DNA of 29,552 nucleotides, from NCBI GenBank assembly GCA_023459915.1, contig JAEWSN010000078.1, forward strand, positions 1-29,552, written 5' to 3'. Below the pieces are notes generated by a model. It made no database searches and was not told the origin of the DNA. It worked only from the letters and a program-made list of their open reading frames with translations. The translations under genes and the position numbers were made by a program. Shown here in pieces: positions 14,001 to 24,202 of the stretch (its first letter is position 1; each line of letters begins with the position of its first letter). Source of the stretch: Bacillota bacterium. GTDB taxonomy: Bacteria; Bacillota; Clostridia; DSM-8532.

Positions 14001-17000
14001 ATGATGCGACAAAGAACAAGAGGCCAGCGCCTTTTTTCACTCCTGTTGTCCCTGCTGCTGCTGATGGTCTGGCTGGTGCCGGCTTCCGTGCTGCCGGTCA
14101 GCGCCGCGCCGACCGCGTTGAATGTACGATACCGTTTCAATGCAACAGACCAGAAGCATGAGTTGTTCTGGACTGCGCCCGCCCAGCCGGGACGCATCGA
14201 ATACGCGTGGCATGATGCGGCGGGGACGCCGGTGTCCCTTGTGGAAAGCATTCCCGATGACCCCGCCACGCCGAACCCGTTTTATCGCTATGTTCAGGAA
14301 AACGGCGTCTACACGGTGGTGCTGCGGGTGCCGTTTGAACCCAACCATGTCTACGATGTGCAAATCGACGTCTATTCCGATGCCGCCGGAACGGATCATA
14401 CCGGGACGGCCTCCCCATATGTCCTGGTGGGCATGGCATTCGAGGCGGAATCGTTTGATCTCTCCGCAAACACCCTGATCGAGAACGCGCCGCTGCTCGA
14501 GGACATGAATGGGTTTCCCGTGCCGTATCCCGGACCGGCCAGCAAGGTGGTCAGCGGGCAGGAACCGAAAATCCGCCTGCGCTGGCGGGTGCCGACCCTC
14601 TACACGGGAGACGGGACCGGTGAGGGCATCAGATACGTGACGGAGCCGGCCGCCCTTTGGCGGGATGGCCTGGAGAAAACGCTGCCCATTGAATCCGCCG
14701 GCTTTTACTTCATCATGAACAAGGGCCGCAACAGCACCGTCCCACTGGAATACAAGACCTACTGGTCAGATGAGGACAGTGATGGGGTGGCGGAGACGCT
14801 CCGCCTTGGCGGCGCCACCATCGGCAGCGCTCCACCGGTGGTGGATGGACTTGGCCCGGATCGCCGGCCAACGGACCCGGATGGCTTTGTTTCCGCGATC
14901 CTGGAAAAGAGCAACGGCATCGAATCCGGCACGGAATACCAGAACCTCCGCACCGGCCTCACCATGGCCACCACGGACGACGCGCCGCTGCTGTTCGTCA
15001 ACACCAATCTGCAGTCCGGCACGTCCAACACGTATTCCGGCGTCAACACCGATGTGGCGTTCGAGGAGTATGGCGCGCTCACCTCCGTGTTCACCCCCAT
15101 GGAATACGAGATGTCCAAGGTGGACACCGACAAGGTGGAAATCCGCTTCCGCCGCGTGACCAACGGCATCCATACCCAGCTTTACTATGAAATTCAGGAC
15201 CTTTCCGGCAACGATTTGAATTATCCGAACGCGGACGAGGTGCGCGGCAACTGGGTGACCATCCCGGACACCAGCCTTGCGGCCGGGTCCCTGCATGGCA
15301 GCGTCATCCTGCCGTTCTCGGTGGTGAACGGCGAATTGCCGGAGCGCTATATCCGGGTTGTCGCGTCCGAACAGGGCGCGCCCAGACCCCGCAACACCAC
15401 CATGGTCAACAGCCTCACCCTGCTCGGCGGCCAGACGGGACGCCCGGCACTGCCGCAGAATCTGGTGGTGACCGCGAAATACGACGGGCTGCAGACCGTC
15501 ACCGTGGGCGGCGTGCCGGTGGAGATTCCCACCAGCGTGCTGGAACTGACCTTCGACAAGCCCACGGACTGGTCCACCCACAACGGGGAGGACTGGTTGA
15601 CGTTTCGTGAGCAACCCCAAACCGATACCGATCCGGTGTTCAACATCCTGCTGTCCACCCTGTTGCCGGATGTGCCTGAATCCGGAATCAAGGACAGCCG
15701 CATCACGCTCTCCGACGCGGTCAACACCGTGACGGTGCAGAAGCCGGTGAGGCAGAAGCGCGCGCTGGTCATCGGCAAGTCCCAGCTCTCCGAGGTGCCG
15801 GGCGATGCGAGCCGGCTCACCGTGGAAATCGACGGCACCAGGCTGTTTCTGGATTACGCGTCGGGCCCTGCCGGGGGCGACCCGGACGGCACCCCGCTGG
15901 ATGCGGAAAACAACGAAGTGGGAACCCGGGGCCCGTACCCGGAATTCCTGGTGCCCAACCTCACCTATTATCTGCAGGCGTTTACGGCCCGGTACGAATA
16001 CCTTGACGACATCAACGCCGCGGTCTGGGCGGATCGGGGCAATGGCGGCGACGGGCTTCCGGCCGCCTTGCGGGAGGTCATCTCCTATTCGTCGCCCCTG
16101 TACAGCTTCACCACCTGGCCCATCCGTGAAGTGCCGGTGCCGCTGCCGAATCTTGTCCTGTCCATCGCGCCGGCCATCACCACCAATCCGGTCGACGGCA
16201 CCATGACGCTCGACGGGATTGATGTGTCGCACGATCACATCCTCGAGGAGATTGACTGGAAGCGGTATCTCTCCACCGAGCAGTGGGATCTCTACGAAAC
16301 CGGCGCGGTGACGGCGGAGGACAACCCGCGGGTGTCCCTGTCCGTGGAATATCGTTTCTTCATCGCGGAGGAACCGCCGGCCGATCCGTCGGATTTTGAG
16401 GACGCCGGCACCACGGTGGTGGCTTACCCCACCGTGGGGGATCCCCCTGTCCGCCAAATTCGGAGCATTCCGGACGCGGACCCGGCCGTGGATCCCGACC
16501 CGGGGGCCACGCGCATCCTGCCGAACACCACCTACTATATCAAGGCGCATCCCTATCTTGTGGTGACCGAATGGGCCGATGGCGCCGCGGAGCCGGTGAA
16601 GACCAGCATCGGGTACACCATGGACACCGCTGTGAAAACCATCACCACCCCGAAGCTCGATTTGGTGAGCCTGGACAACATCACACGGGATCCGCGCGCG
16701 CCAACCGAATTTTCCATCGCAACCGACGCCGACGGCGCCCTGTTGCTGACAGACGCCTCCGTGGTGATGCAGTGGATGCACCGGGAGCCGGACGTGGGGT
16801 ACGAGCTGATGGTCACCTCGGCGATGCCGGGCGCGGATGACGACCCTGCGATGTACGCGGACGACCCGCACCTGTTGGATTTGCTGGCGGAATACCGCAC
16901 ACGCACCCCCAATCTGGTATCCGGACAGGTGCTGTGGATCCCACTTGATGACGGCACGGCGCTGCCCGGACTCGAAACCGGCCATGGGCTGCGGCTCGAT

Positions 17001-19361
17001 GGCGAGACCCTTGCCGTGACCTTCCCGATGGACGGGTTCCTGCAGCCGAACACCCAGTATTACTTCAGCTTGCGGGCCATCCGGGATCGGGGGAGTGTGG
17101 ATGCCGACGGGTTCCCGTCGCCGCCGCCGAGCCGGTGGATCACCGTGCCGGTCACCACGCCGATGGTCAAGGCCCCGCAGGGGCTTGAGATCGTCCGGGA
17201 CATTGAAATCGGCTTCACGGTCACCTCCACCCTGAGCCGTGGCGACCCGGCCAACTACGAAATTTACGTGAAGCGCACCGCGGAGCCGGACAGCGCCTAC
17301 ACGCTGCTGTCCCGTGCCCGGTACACGCTGGTTCGGGACGGCAACACCTACTACTGGCGTGTGAGCGGGCTGGCCTCGGACACCTGGTACGATTTCCGGC
17401 TGCGCCACATTCCGCCGGATCCCAAATGGTATGATGCCGCGACGGGCACCTGGCAGGAAGCGGTGGGCGCGCCGGTGACCCGCAAAACCCGCGATGCCCT
17501 GCATGAGCTGGAGGTGCGCTGGGTTGGCGAGCCGGCCTATGAATACCACCTGGAGGCCCGCTCGGAATCCGAGGTGGACTACGTGCCGCTGCGCTACGCG
17601 GCTTCCGGCGTGACGGACATCGGGTATGAAACCGCGGATGGATCGCGGGAGCAGTATTACCTGGAGCGCACCGCCACGCAGGTCGCTTCCGGCTCGGTGG
17701 AGAAAATGGTGTATGCCCGCATCCTGCGCAAACGGACGGCGCAGGCCGATGGCAGCATGCTGTCCGTGCCGCTGCAGACCAACCGCACATATTCGGTGCG
17801 CCTGTGGGCGCGCAACCCGGCTGTGGCGACCACGGAAGGGGCGGCGACACTCAAGGCGGATTCGGTCCGGGTGGGCCCGGTTTCCTCGAGAACGGACTTT
17901 TCCCAGACGGATTACGATTTGGAAAAGGACAAGGAGAACATCATCGCCCTGTATGAGGACGAGGCGGAGCAGCTCACCCGCAAGCCCTACTGGCTGGTGG
18001 ACAAGGGCGCGAACAACGCCGTGCGCGTGCTGCTCAAGGGAGACCGGGTGCAGGCGATGCTGGAAAGCGCGCCGGAAGCCACACAGATCATTTCGCTGGT
18101 GGAGGAGCTCGCGGACGCGTCCCTGTACGAAATCACCATCCCCGAGCAGGTGGTGGAAACCCTGCGCCGTGTGGACGGTCGCCTGATGTTCCGCGTGGCC
18201 GGCGCGGAATACCTGCTTTCGCGCAGCAGCTTCAACCTGCCGGAGATGAAGGCGCGGGTTGCCTCCACCCAGGTCCGGGAAACCATGCTGCGGGTGCGGA
18301 TTGAGCGGCAGGACACCCTTGCGGCCCCATTGCCTGCGGTGTACACCCGGATTTCCAAGGCCTACACCTTTTCGGCGGAAGTCCTCGGGGGCCGTTATGA
18401 CAAGGGATATCTGGATGATGTGATTCATGACATTCTCAACGAGCCGCTGACACAGGGGCCGTTCAAATACGGGCTGCTGGATCGGGAACGGGCGGCGCTC
18501 GAAACGAACGCGGCCGCCTACACCTACCGGGTGCACACCGATTTGGCGGACACCGTGGGCAGTCTGGTGGATCGCGTGGAAGGGCAGATGTCCCGATATC
18601 TCAAGGATCTGCTCGACGGCGGCAGCGGGCTGCCGGCCCTCGCGGTGCAGCGGGCGGCCGTGACGGCCTACCCCGGCGCGGTGCTGGTCAGCCACGCGTA
18701 CACCTACGACAACGGGCGCACCGTGCCGCTGATGCTGCCCGCCGGCGGCGGCGCCTGGAAGGAACCCGCGGGGACGCGGGCGTTTACCGATTCCATGGCG
18801 GCGTTCCGGATCGACGGACCGGCCACCACCGTCATCGGATCAAGCCGGGGCGTCCAAGGCGGCAGTGCCGTCACCTGGCCCGGGTTGAGCGCCATTGCCG
18901 GGAAATACGATCTGTCGCATGCCTTCGGACTCAAGCCGGTGTATCCCACCAATACGGTGACCGGACAGGAGGCGGTGCTGCTGTTTGAGCTGCTGGGTGA
19001 GCAGACGCGGGAAGGTCAGGGCCTGAGCATGGCGCAGAAACTCCAGGCGCTGGGCTTGCAGGAGGTCATCGCCACCCGCACCCTGCTGCTGCCGCTCGAC
19101 AACCAGCGGGCGGTTTCCTGGTCGGTGCATCTGTACGCGCGGGGGATGGGACAGGACATCGCGCAGATGCAGCCGGTGGCCACGCCCGTGATCGCCAACC
19201 TGCCGGCCATCCTGCCGGCGCTGCAGAAGCCGGTTGTCATGGGTCTTGACCTGGGATTGGCAAAGCTGCCGGCAGATCGCCGGTTTGACGCCACCGGAAC
19301 CGCCAGCCTGGGCGGTCTGATGGAGATGGCACACAAGGTGCTGATCCTGCTGGGGAGGTAA
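14001..19361 (+). CDS. Giant secreted surface protein with fibronectin-type modules and degenerate SLH-like C-terminus
   Basis: A 1786-residue exported protein. The signal peptide is basic, then LLLSLLLLMVWLVPASV, with likely cleavage after VSAA (about residue 37). Most of the length is beta-rich with recurring fibronectin-type-III endings: LVPNLTYYLQAF, ILPNTTYYIKAHPY, LQPNTQYYFSLRAI, LASDTWYDFRLRHI and LQTNRTYSVRLWARN. After about residue 1310 comes a different module (YDLEKDKENI, then LYEITIPEQVVETLRRVDGR at about 1375). The last ~200 residues carry two weak SLH-like segments (LSAIAGKYDLSHAFGLKPV; KLQALGLQEVIATRTLLL). No catalytic motif is recognised. Start ATG 14001 (ATGATG) has GGAGGGG 7 bases upstream. 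It forms an operon with the next gene, 3 bases on. Role inferred: cell-envelope or adhesion scaffold. Confidence 0.8.
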   Translation: MMRQRTRGQRLFSLLLSLLLLMVWLVPASVLPVSAAPTALNVRYRFNATDQKHELFWTAPAQPGRIEYAWHDAAGTPVSLVESIPDDPATPNPFYRYVQENGVYTVVLRVPFEPNHVYDVQIDVYSDAAGTDHTGTASPYVLVGMAFEAESFDLSANTLIENAPLLEDMNGFPVPYPGPASKVVSGQEPKIRLRWRVPTLYTGDGTGEGIRYVTEPAALWRDGLEKTLPIESAGFYFIMNKGRNSTVPLEYKTYWSDEDSDGVAETLRLGGATIGSAPPVVDGLGPDRRPTDPDGFVSAILEKSNGIESGTEYQNLRTGLTMATTDDAPLLFVNTNLQSGTSNTYSGVNTDVAFEEYGALTSVFTPMEYEMSKVDTDKVEIRFRRVTNGIHTQLYYEIQDLSGNDLNYPNADEVRGNWVTIPDTSLAAGSLHGSVILPFSVVNGELPERYIRVVASEQGAPRPRNTTMVNSLTLLGGQTGRPALPQNLVVTAKYDGLQTVTVGGVPVEIPTSVLELTFDKPTDWSTHNGEDWLTFREQPQTDTDPVFNILLSTLLPDVPESGIKDSRITLSDAVNTVTVQKPVRQKRALVIGKSQLSEVPGDASRLTVEIDGTRLFLDYASGPAGGDPDGTPLDAENNEVGTRGPYPEFLVPNLTYYLQAFTARYEYLDDINAAVWADRGNGGDGLPAALREVISYSSPLYSFTTWPIREVPVPLPNLVLSIAPAITTNPVDGTMTLDGIDVSHDHILEEIDWKRYLSTEQWDLYETGAVTAEDNPRVSLSVEYRFFIAEEPPADPSDFEDAGTTVVAYPTVGDPPVRQIRSIPDADPAVDPDPGATRILPNTTYYIKAHPYLVVTEWADGAAEPVKTSIGYTMDTAVKTITTPKLDLVSLDNITRDPRAPTEFSIATDADGALLLTDASVVMQWMHREPDVGYELMVTSAMPGADDDPAMYADDPHLLDLLAEYRTRTPNLVSGQVLWIPLDDGTALPGLETGHGLRLDGETLAVTFPMDGFLQPNTQYYFSLRAIRDRGSVDADGFPSPPPSRWITVPVTTPMVKAPQGLEIVRDIEIGFTVTSTLSRGDPANYEIYVKRTAEPDSAYTLLSRARYTLVRDGNTYYWRVSGLASDTWYDFRLRHIPPDPKWYDAATGTWQEAVGAPVTRKTRDALHELEVRWVGEPAYEYHLEARSESEVDYVPLRYAASGVTDIGYETADGSREQYYLERTATQVASGSVEKMVYARILRKRTAQADGSMLSVPLQTNRTYSVRLWARNPAVATTEGAATLKADSVRVGPVSSRTDFSQTDYDLEKDKENIIALYEDEAEQLTRKPYWLVDKGANNAVRVLLKGDRVQAMLESAPEATQIISLVEELADASLYEITIPEQVVETLRRVDGRLMFRVAGAEYLLSRSSFNLPEMKARVASTQVRETMLRVRIERQDTLAAPLPAVYTRISKAYTFSAEVLGGRYDKGYLDDVIHDILNEPLTQGPFKYGLLDRERAALETNAAAYTYRVHTDLADTVGSLVDRVEGQMSRYLKDLLDGGSGLPALAVQRAAVTAYPGAVLVSHAYTYDNGRTVPLMLPAGGGAWKEPAGTRAFTDSMAAFRIDGPATTVIGSSRGVQGGSAVTWPGLSAIAGKYDLSHAFGLKPVYPTNTVTGQEAVLLFELLGEQTREGQGLSMAQKLQALGLQEVIATRTLLLPLDNQRAVSWSVHLYARGMGQDIAQMQPVATPVIANLPAILPALQKPVVMGLDLGLAKLPADRRFDATGTASLGGLMEMAHKVLILLGR

Positions 19362-19364
19362 CGC

Positions 19365-22300
19365 ATGAAGAGGAGACAATGGATGCGCCGGGGCGCATAT
19401 CTGCTGCTGGCGTTCGCAATATGGCTGACGGCGTTGCCGGCGTTGCCTGTGGCTGCGGTGGACATGCCGCCTTCGCCGCCGCGCAATCTGATTGTGGAGA
19501 AGAACAGCTACCGGAATGAAGGCATCGGCAGGGCCTGGTATGCCACCTTTTCGTGGACCGCGCCCATCTATCCCGCCGGCGCGGCCGAGCCGATGCAGAC
19601 CTTCACCTTTGACGAGGTGGCAAAAAATACCGGCGCGCTCTCCACGGTGCGGACGGTGGAGCTGCCCGCCGCAACGACCACGATGGACACGGCCATCGAC
19701 ATCAGTCCGGAGCTTAAAAGCGGCACCATCTACGCCATGCAGGGCACGGCGTCCTACAAGTACGGCGACATGCTGCAATTCACCGCCACCTCGGCCCGTT
19801 CCGCGGCGGTGAAGTTTCTCACGGGCCTGAAGGTGTCCGCGGCGCGCGTGGCCGGCACCAATGACATCCGCATTGTCTGGGATGACGTCTGGGACACCTC
19901 CGGGCGCATCAATTACCGGATCCTCATTTCGGAAACCCAGGGCTTCACCCAGCCGCCGCAGATTCCGGTCATTCAGGGCAAGGATGTCGGCACGGCGGCG
20001 AGTCCCGTCACGGCAAATGCCGCCACCGGCTCCCTCGAGTATATTTGGACGGGTGCCTCGCCCGGCCGTGAGTACATCGTCAAGGTGGTGCCGCTGCCCT
20101 CGAGCGAGGTCAGCGTGACTCCGGAAACGGAAATTCCCAGCACACCACCGGTGCAGACCGGCATTCTGCTGTTCGCCCAGAAGGTGAGCTTCACCGAGGA
20201 CGCCGCCATCTGGAAATTCTATTGGGATCCCATTGCCAGTGATCAGTTTTCACGTGTGGATTACGACCTGTTTCGACGCGTGGACAACAATCCCGCTTCG
20301 GAAACCAATATCGCCACCATCCAGAATACCAACATCTTTTTCATCACCATTCCAAAGACCGACACGAGTGTCTACAGCTTCAAGGTGGAGGCGACCGGGA
20401 CTCTCAAGGAGGACCCCGCACTGAAATCCTATTTCCTTTCCGACACCTATGTGGAGCTGCGGGAAACCATTCCGGAGAAGCCGGAGGCGCCTGATTTCAG
20501 GGATTTCCCCACCGCGGATCCGCCCCTGCTGTTCGACGCGCTGCTGACCCCCACCGAGGCCACGCTGTTGTGGCTGCTGCCCACGAACGGGCAGGGCCTG
20601 CCGGACGGGGACATCACCTATGACATTTATCTCACCCAGCAGGTCGACGAGGTGGTGAATCCGCAGCCGGACACCCGCATCGCCACGCGCGTGGCCATGA
20701 CCGAGGCCAATGAGGTGCGCGACGGGGAGACCAACGCCCTCATCGGGTACAAATACCTGCTGACGGGACTGACTCCGAACCTCACCTACTATGTGTCCAT
20801 GAAGGCGAACAAGCAGTACCTGCTGCCGGACGACACCGGCAGCTACAGCACGCGGCTGTTCCAGTCCGAACCGGCCACCAAGGTGCTGGTCACCCAGCCC
20901 GATGCCGGAACGGATCGGCCGATTCCACCGCCCGCGCCGCCTTTCGCGGTGTCCAGGGATGAGAATGGAAAGCCGGAAATCGCCTGGCAGACGGTGGGGT
21001 TGCAACTGGAAAAGCAGTGGTATCAGCTGTACACGCCGGCCGAGGCAGGCTCGGGATCGGTGGGCCGCTGGGATCAGGTGTCCCGGGATGTCTATCTGGC
21101 CAATGAGGCGCTGGGGGAGGGCCATGCGGACTGGAAGCCGGCACAGATTGTCAACTATCAGCCGGGGTGGCGGGTGATTCCCCACGCGGTGCCCTATCTG
21201 GCTGTCCTTGAACGGGTGGATGCCCTGTACAACCGGGACTGGCTGACCTACAGCGATCTGTCACAGCCGTTCATGCGGCGGCTCGAAGCCACTATGGCCA
21301 CCCAGCCGGTGGTGGCTGTGCCCGACATCCCCCCGGATCAGACGGATCAGCGGTTCACCTTCGGATTGACCAATCTGGCGGAGAACACGGCATACGTCAC
21401 CTGGGTGACCATCGAAAATGCGAACGGCATCGTCTCGGATGCCTCGGATCCCCTGATTGTCACCACCCTGGCACAGGATCCCTCCGTGGTGCCGGTGCCC
21501 GTGGTGCCCTCCTTTGTGGCGCTGCTGGCCGGTGACGACTATGTGGATCTCACCTGGGACGTGGTGACCGGGATGGATTATGACATCGCCTGGGGCATTT
21601 CCGAGGACCGGGAACAGGCGCTTGGGACGGTGCGCGTTTCCGAGGCGGCGTACACATTCCGCGGGTTTTACCGTCTGGAGGGATTGCAGCCGGAAACCCG
21701 GTACAACCTCTGGATACGGGCCATCAACACCCCCTTGAACGCAACCGGGGAGGCGGTAGGACTCATGTCCGGCTGGAGCGGCGCGCGCCCGGTCAAGACC
21801 CTGCCGTGGCAGCCGCCGGCCACCCCGACCGGCTTTGGCATCCGGGAGACGGAAGAGGGCATCACCCCCACCACCATCACCTACGAATGGGTGACGCTGC
21901 CCGGGCTGGACTATGAGCTGGAGTTTGCGGACAACGTCCTGTTTGAGGGATCGGAAAAAATCCCGGTGACGGATGGCACACATACCATGACGGCACTCGT
22001 CTCCAATCGCCGCTACTATGCCAGGCTGCGGGCCACGGACCCCGGCTCGGGGCTGCAGTCGGCGCCGACGGTCATCGTTTCGGTGGTGACCGATCGCAGC
22101 CGCCTGGACTACGATTCAAGCTACGATCTGGAAGACGTGCCCACCGGCGATGAGCTGCTGTATGGCGAAGTGTCCGCCGACGGGGTCTGGACCACCCGAT
22201 CCGTGGGCGTGAACGCGCACCGGCTGGCGGAATCCATTCGGGCGCTGGGAGAACCGGTGGTGCAGATGGATTTGCGCAGCCCGCCCATCGGCGCGCGCGT

Positions 22301-23339
22301 GGTCCGGCTGGAGCTTGGCTCTGCCGTGCTCGACGCCTTGTCCGCGCTGAACATGGAGCTGCTGGTGCGGACGCCGGGCGCGGACTGGACCATTCGTCCC
22401 GGCGCCCTGCAGACGGATCACTACTTCCGGACGCGTGCCGGCGCGCCGGAGATGACGGTTCGCCTGGATGTGCAGACGCCTGCCACGGACTATCGGGCAA
22501 CACCGGGGACGGTGCTGCGGACGCCGGTGACGGCGCTGCGGGTGTCGGCGGGGGAGGGCGACCGGTATGCCACCCTGTCCGGTTTTGTCCGCCCGCTCAA
22601 GGCCACGCTGCCGGTGCCGGACATCACGCAGTACCGGCGGGATGAGCTGGCCATCAGCACCTGGCAGTCGCCGGGCATCTGGACGCCGCGGGAAAGCCGG
22701 CTGGATTACGAGGCCGGGACGGTTTCTGCGGATATGTCCTCTCCCGCGCCGATTGCCGCGACGACACGCGGCATTGTGATGACAACGGGCACAGGCGGAA
22801 CCGTTGGCGCGGACGGTGCCACGGGCACGGATGCGGCCGTCGTGCCGGCAATCCCCGACTGGGTGCGGCGCAGCCTGGAAAACCTGCTGCGCGCGTACGC
22901 GCTGCCCTCGCTGGAGGGCCTGCGCTGGGACGCCGGGGACCCCGTTTCGCCCGAACAGCTTGCCAAGACCTTGTTCGATGTGATTCCCTATGACTGGACG
23001 CAGACCGAACCGCTGATTGCGGCCATCCGGGCCGGCTATCTGTTGCCGGCCGGGGCCGGGGGCGCGCAGGTGCGCCGGGAACAGGCCATTTTTGCCGTGG
23101 TTCGCCTGGTGCAACGGAAGACCGGAGAAGACCCGGCGCCGGTCAACCCGGCCGCCTGGGCTGAATTTTCCGATTGGGGCGGTGTTGACGCCGCCTACCT
23201 GGACGCGGTACGCTTTGCGGTGGAGAACGGCATTCTCACGGGCAACGCAACCGGCCGCATCAATCCGGACGCAGCCCTGACCATGGGCGAGCTGCTGGTG
23301 CTGCTCGAACGCGCGCTGTTGATCTCCGGTGAGCTGTGA
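19365..23339 (+). CDS. Large secreted surface protein with fibronectin-type modules and C-terminal SLH domain
   Basis: A 1324-residue exported protein. The signal peptide (MKRRQWMRRGAYLLLAFAIW) has likely cleavage near VAA (about residue 31). Repeated fibronectin-type-III units follow: PPSPPRNLIVEKN, LTPNLTYYVSMKANK, LAENTAYVTWVTIEN, LQPETRYNLWIRAIN and SNRRYYARLRATD. Around residues 975-1020 is a module like that of the upstream protein (RVVRLELGSAVLDALSALNMEL). The C-terminus carries SLH repeats, the clearest being AEFSDWGGVDAAYLDAVRFA followed by ENGILTGNATGRINPDAALT (about 1264-1305). Such domains bind secondary wall polymers or peptidoglycan. The ribosome binding site GGGGAGG (19352-19358) abuts the previous stop, and the intergenic gap is 3 bases. 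No enzymatic motif is recognised. Confidence 0.85.
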   Translation: MKRRQWMRRGAYLLLAFAIWLTALPALPVAAVDMPPSPPRNLIVEKNSYRNEGIGRAWYATFSWTAPIYPAGAAEPMQTFTFDEVAKNTGALSTVRTVELPAATTTMDTAIDISPELKSGTIYAMQGTASYKYGDMLQFTATSARSAAVKFLTGLKVSAARVAGTNDIRIVWDDVWDTSGRINYRILISETQGFTQPPQIPVIQGKDVGTAASPVTANAATGSLEYIWTGASPGREYIVKVVPLPSSEVSVTPETEIPSTPPVQTGILLFAQKVSFTEDAAIWKFYWDPIASDQFSRVDYDLFRRVDNNPASETNIATIQNTNIFFITIPKTDTSVYSFKVEATGTLKEDPALKSYFLSDTYVELRETIPEKPEAPDFRDFPTADPPLLFDALLTPTEATLLWLLPTNGQGLPDGDITYDIYLTQQVDEVVNPQPDTRIATRVAMTEANEVRDGETNALIGYKYLLTGLTPNLTYYVSMKANKQYLLPDDTGSYSTRLFQSEPATKVLVTQPDAGTDRPIPPPAPPFAVSRDENGKPEIAWQTVGLQLEKQWYQLYTPAEAGSGSVGRWDQVSRDVYLANEALGEGHADWKPAQIVNYQPGWRVIPHAVPYLAVLERVDALYNRDWLTYSDLSQPFMRRLEATMATQPVVAVPDIPPDQTDQRFTFGLTNLAENTAYVTWVTIENANGIVSDASDPLIVTTLAQDPSVVPVPVVPSFVALLAGDDYVDLTWDVVTGMDYDIAWGISEDREQALGTVRVSEAAYTFRGFYRLEGLQPETRYNLWIRAINTPLNATGEAVGLMSGWSGARPVKTLPWQPPATPTGFGIRETEEGITPTTITYEWVTLPGLDYELEFADNVLFEGSEKIPVTDGTHTMTALVSNRRYYARLRATDPGSGLQSAPTVIVSVVTDRSRLDYDSSYDLEDVPTGDELLYGEVSADGVWTTRSVGVNAHRLAESIRALGEPVVQMDLRSPPIGARVVRLELGSAVLDALSALNMELLVRTPGADWTIRPGALQTDHYFRTRAGAPEMTVRLDVQTPATDYRATPGTVLRTPVTALRVSAGEGDRYATLSGFVRPLKATLPVPDITQYRRDELAISTWQSPGIWTPRESRLDYEAGTVSADMSSPAPIAATTRGIVMTTGTGGTVGADGATGTDAAVVPAIPDWVRRSLENLLRAYALPSLEGLRWDAGDPVSPEQLAKTLFDVIPYDWTQTEPLIAAIRAGYLLPAGAGGAQVRREQAIFAVVRLVQRKTGEDPAPVNPAAWAEFSDWGGVDAAYLDAVRFAVENGILTGNATGRINPDAALTMGELLVLLERALLISGEL

Positions 23340-23344
23340 GGGTC

Positions 23345-23366
23345 GGCGGGAACGCGGGTTCCCGCC
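23345..23366 (+). terminator. GC-rich hairpin after the surface-protein operon
   Basis: GGCGGGAAC (23345-23353) and GTTCCCGCC (23358-23366) form a perfect 9-bp stem with loop GCGG, 5 bases after the stop codon. No T run follows, so termination may be weak or factor-dependent; 3'-end protection is another possible role. Confidence 0.5.
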
Positions 23367-23390
23367 GCGCAAGCGTGAAACGGGCGGAGA

Positions 23391-23480
23391 AAACCGCGCA
23401 GGTGGCGCTCGGCGCGGATGCCGGTGAAGAAAACCGCGCAGGTGGCGCTCGGCATGGATGCCGGTGAAAAAAACCGCGCA
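23391..23480 (+). repeat. Tandem 40-bp repeats upstream of yfbR
   Basis: Two full copies (23391-23430, 23431-23470) begin AAACCGCGCAGGTGGCGCTC and differ at about three bases. A third copy starts at 23471 and diverges after about 10 bases. The period is not a multiple of 3, so conserved coding is unlikely. They lie in the probable 5' leader of yfbR. Confidence 0.88.
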
Positions 23481-23514
23481 AGCGGAGGCAAGTGAAGAAA
23501 ATCGTGAGGTGCGC

Positions 23515-24141
23515 ATGTCGGATGCCGCGAAGGGTCGGAAGGAAAGCCAATACAGTTTTTTCGCCTTTTTGTCGCGCATGCGTCAAATTGCGCGATGGAG
23601 CCTGATGCGCAATACCGTTCAGGAGAATGTGCAGGAGCACAGCCACCAGGTGGCGGTGCTGGCGCATGCGCTGGCCCTGATTCGCAACGAGCTCTTCGGC
23701 GGAACCCTCAATCCGGAGCACATTGCGCTGCTGGCGCTGTATCACGACGCGACGGAGACACTGACGGGTGATCTGCCGACCCCCATCAAGTATTTCAGTC
23801 CGCAAATCAGCACGGCGTATCAGGATCTGGAGGCCGTGGCACGCGAACGCATCCTGGCCATGCTGCCGGCGTCCCTCCAGCCGGCCTACCGGAACATACT
23901 CACCATGCCCGAGGAAGGGCCTGAGGCCGAGATCCTCAAGGCCGCCGACCGGTTGTCGGCGCTGCTCAAATGCGTGGAAGAGGAGAAAAACGGAAATCGG
24001 GAGTTCCAGAAGGCGCGTGTCGCCATCCATCGCCGGTTGCTGGACATGTGCGGACCGGATGGTTCCCGCATGCCGGAGGTGGCCTATTTTCTGCGGCATT
24101 TCGCCGACAGCTTTGAGAAAACACTGGATGAGCTGAATTGA
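23515..24141 (+). CDS. yfbR: 5'-deoxynucleotidase, HD-domain YfbR family
   Basis: A 208-residue HD-domain phosphohydrolase close to the length of E. coli YfbR (199). YfbR removes phosphate from deoxyribonucleoside 5'-monophosphates, linking to dNTP pool control. The whole length aligns: YSFFAFLSRMRQIARWSLMRN, ENVQEHSHQVAVLAHALALI (H42), LLALYHDATETLTGDLPTPIKYF (H77-D78), KAADRLSALLKCVEEEKNGN and a C-terminal SFEKTLDEL. Start ATG 23515 is preceded by GTGAGGTG (about 23504-23511). The spacing is short, and in-frame starts at 23458 or 23464 would add a non-conserved, repeat-derived leader, so I prefer 23515. No terminator is obvious; the hairpin at 24203-24265 may serve. Confidence 0.92.
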   Translation: MSDAAKGRKESQYSFFAFLSRMRQIARWSLMRNTVQENVQEHSHQVAVLAHALALIRNELFGGTLNPEHIALLALYHDATETLTGDLPTPIKYFSPQISTAYQDLEAVARERILAMLPASLQPAYRNILTMPEEGPEAEILKAADRLSALLKCVEEEKNGNREFQKARVAIHRRLLDMCGPDGSRMPEVAYFLRHFADSFEKTLDELN

Positions 24142-24202
24142 CGGATGCTTCCAGCGCAACAACCCGCATGTGCGCGGTGGGCTGAATTGCCTTCCTGATA
24201 TG

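Noticed and set aside
14766..18695. A very long open frame (about 1,300 codons) on the minus strand, antisense to the first surface protein
   Set aside because: High-GC coding DNA commonly leaves the complementary frame open. The product is His/Arg/Gly-rich, lacks any family motif, and the plus-strand protein has a signal peptide, domains and a good ribosome binding site.
23391..23480. Possible CRISPR array
   Set aside because: The 40-bp units are directly contiguous with no unique spacers, so they are ordinary tandem repeats.
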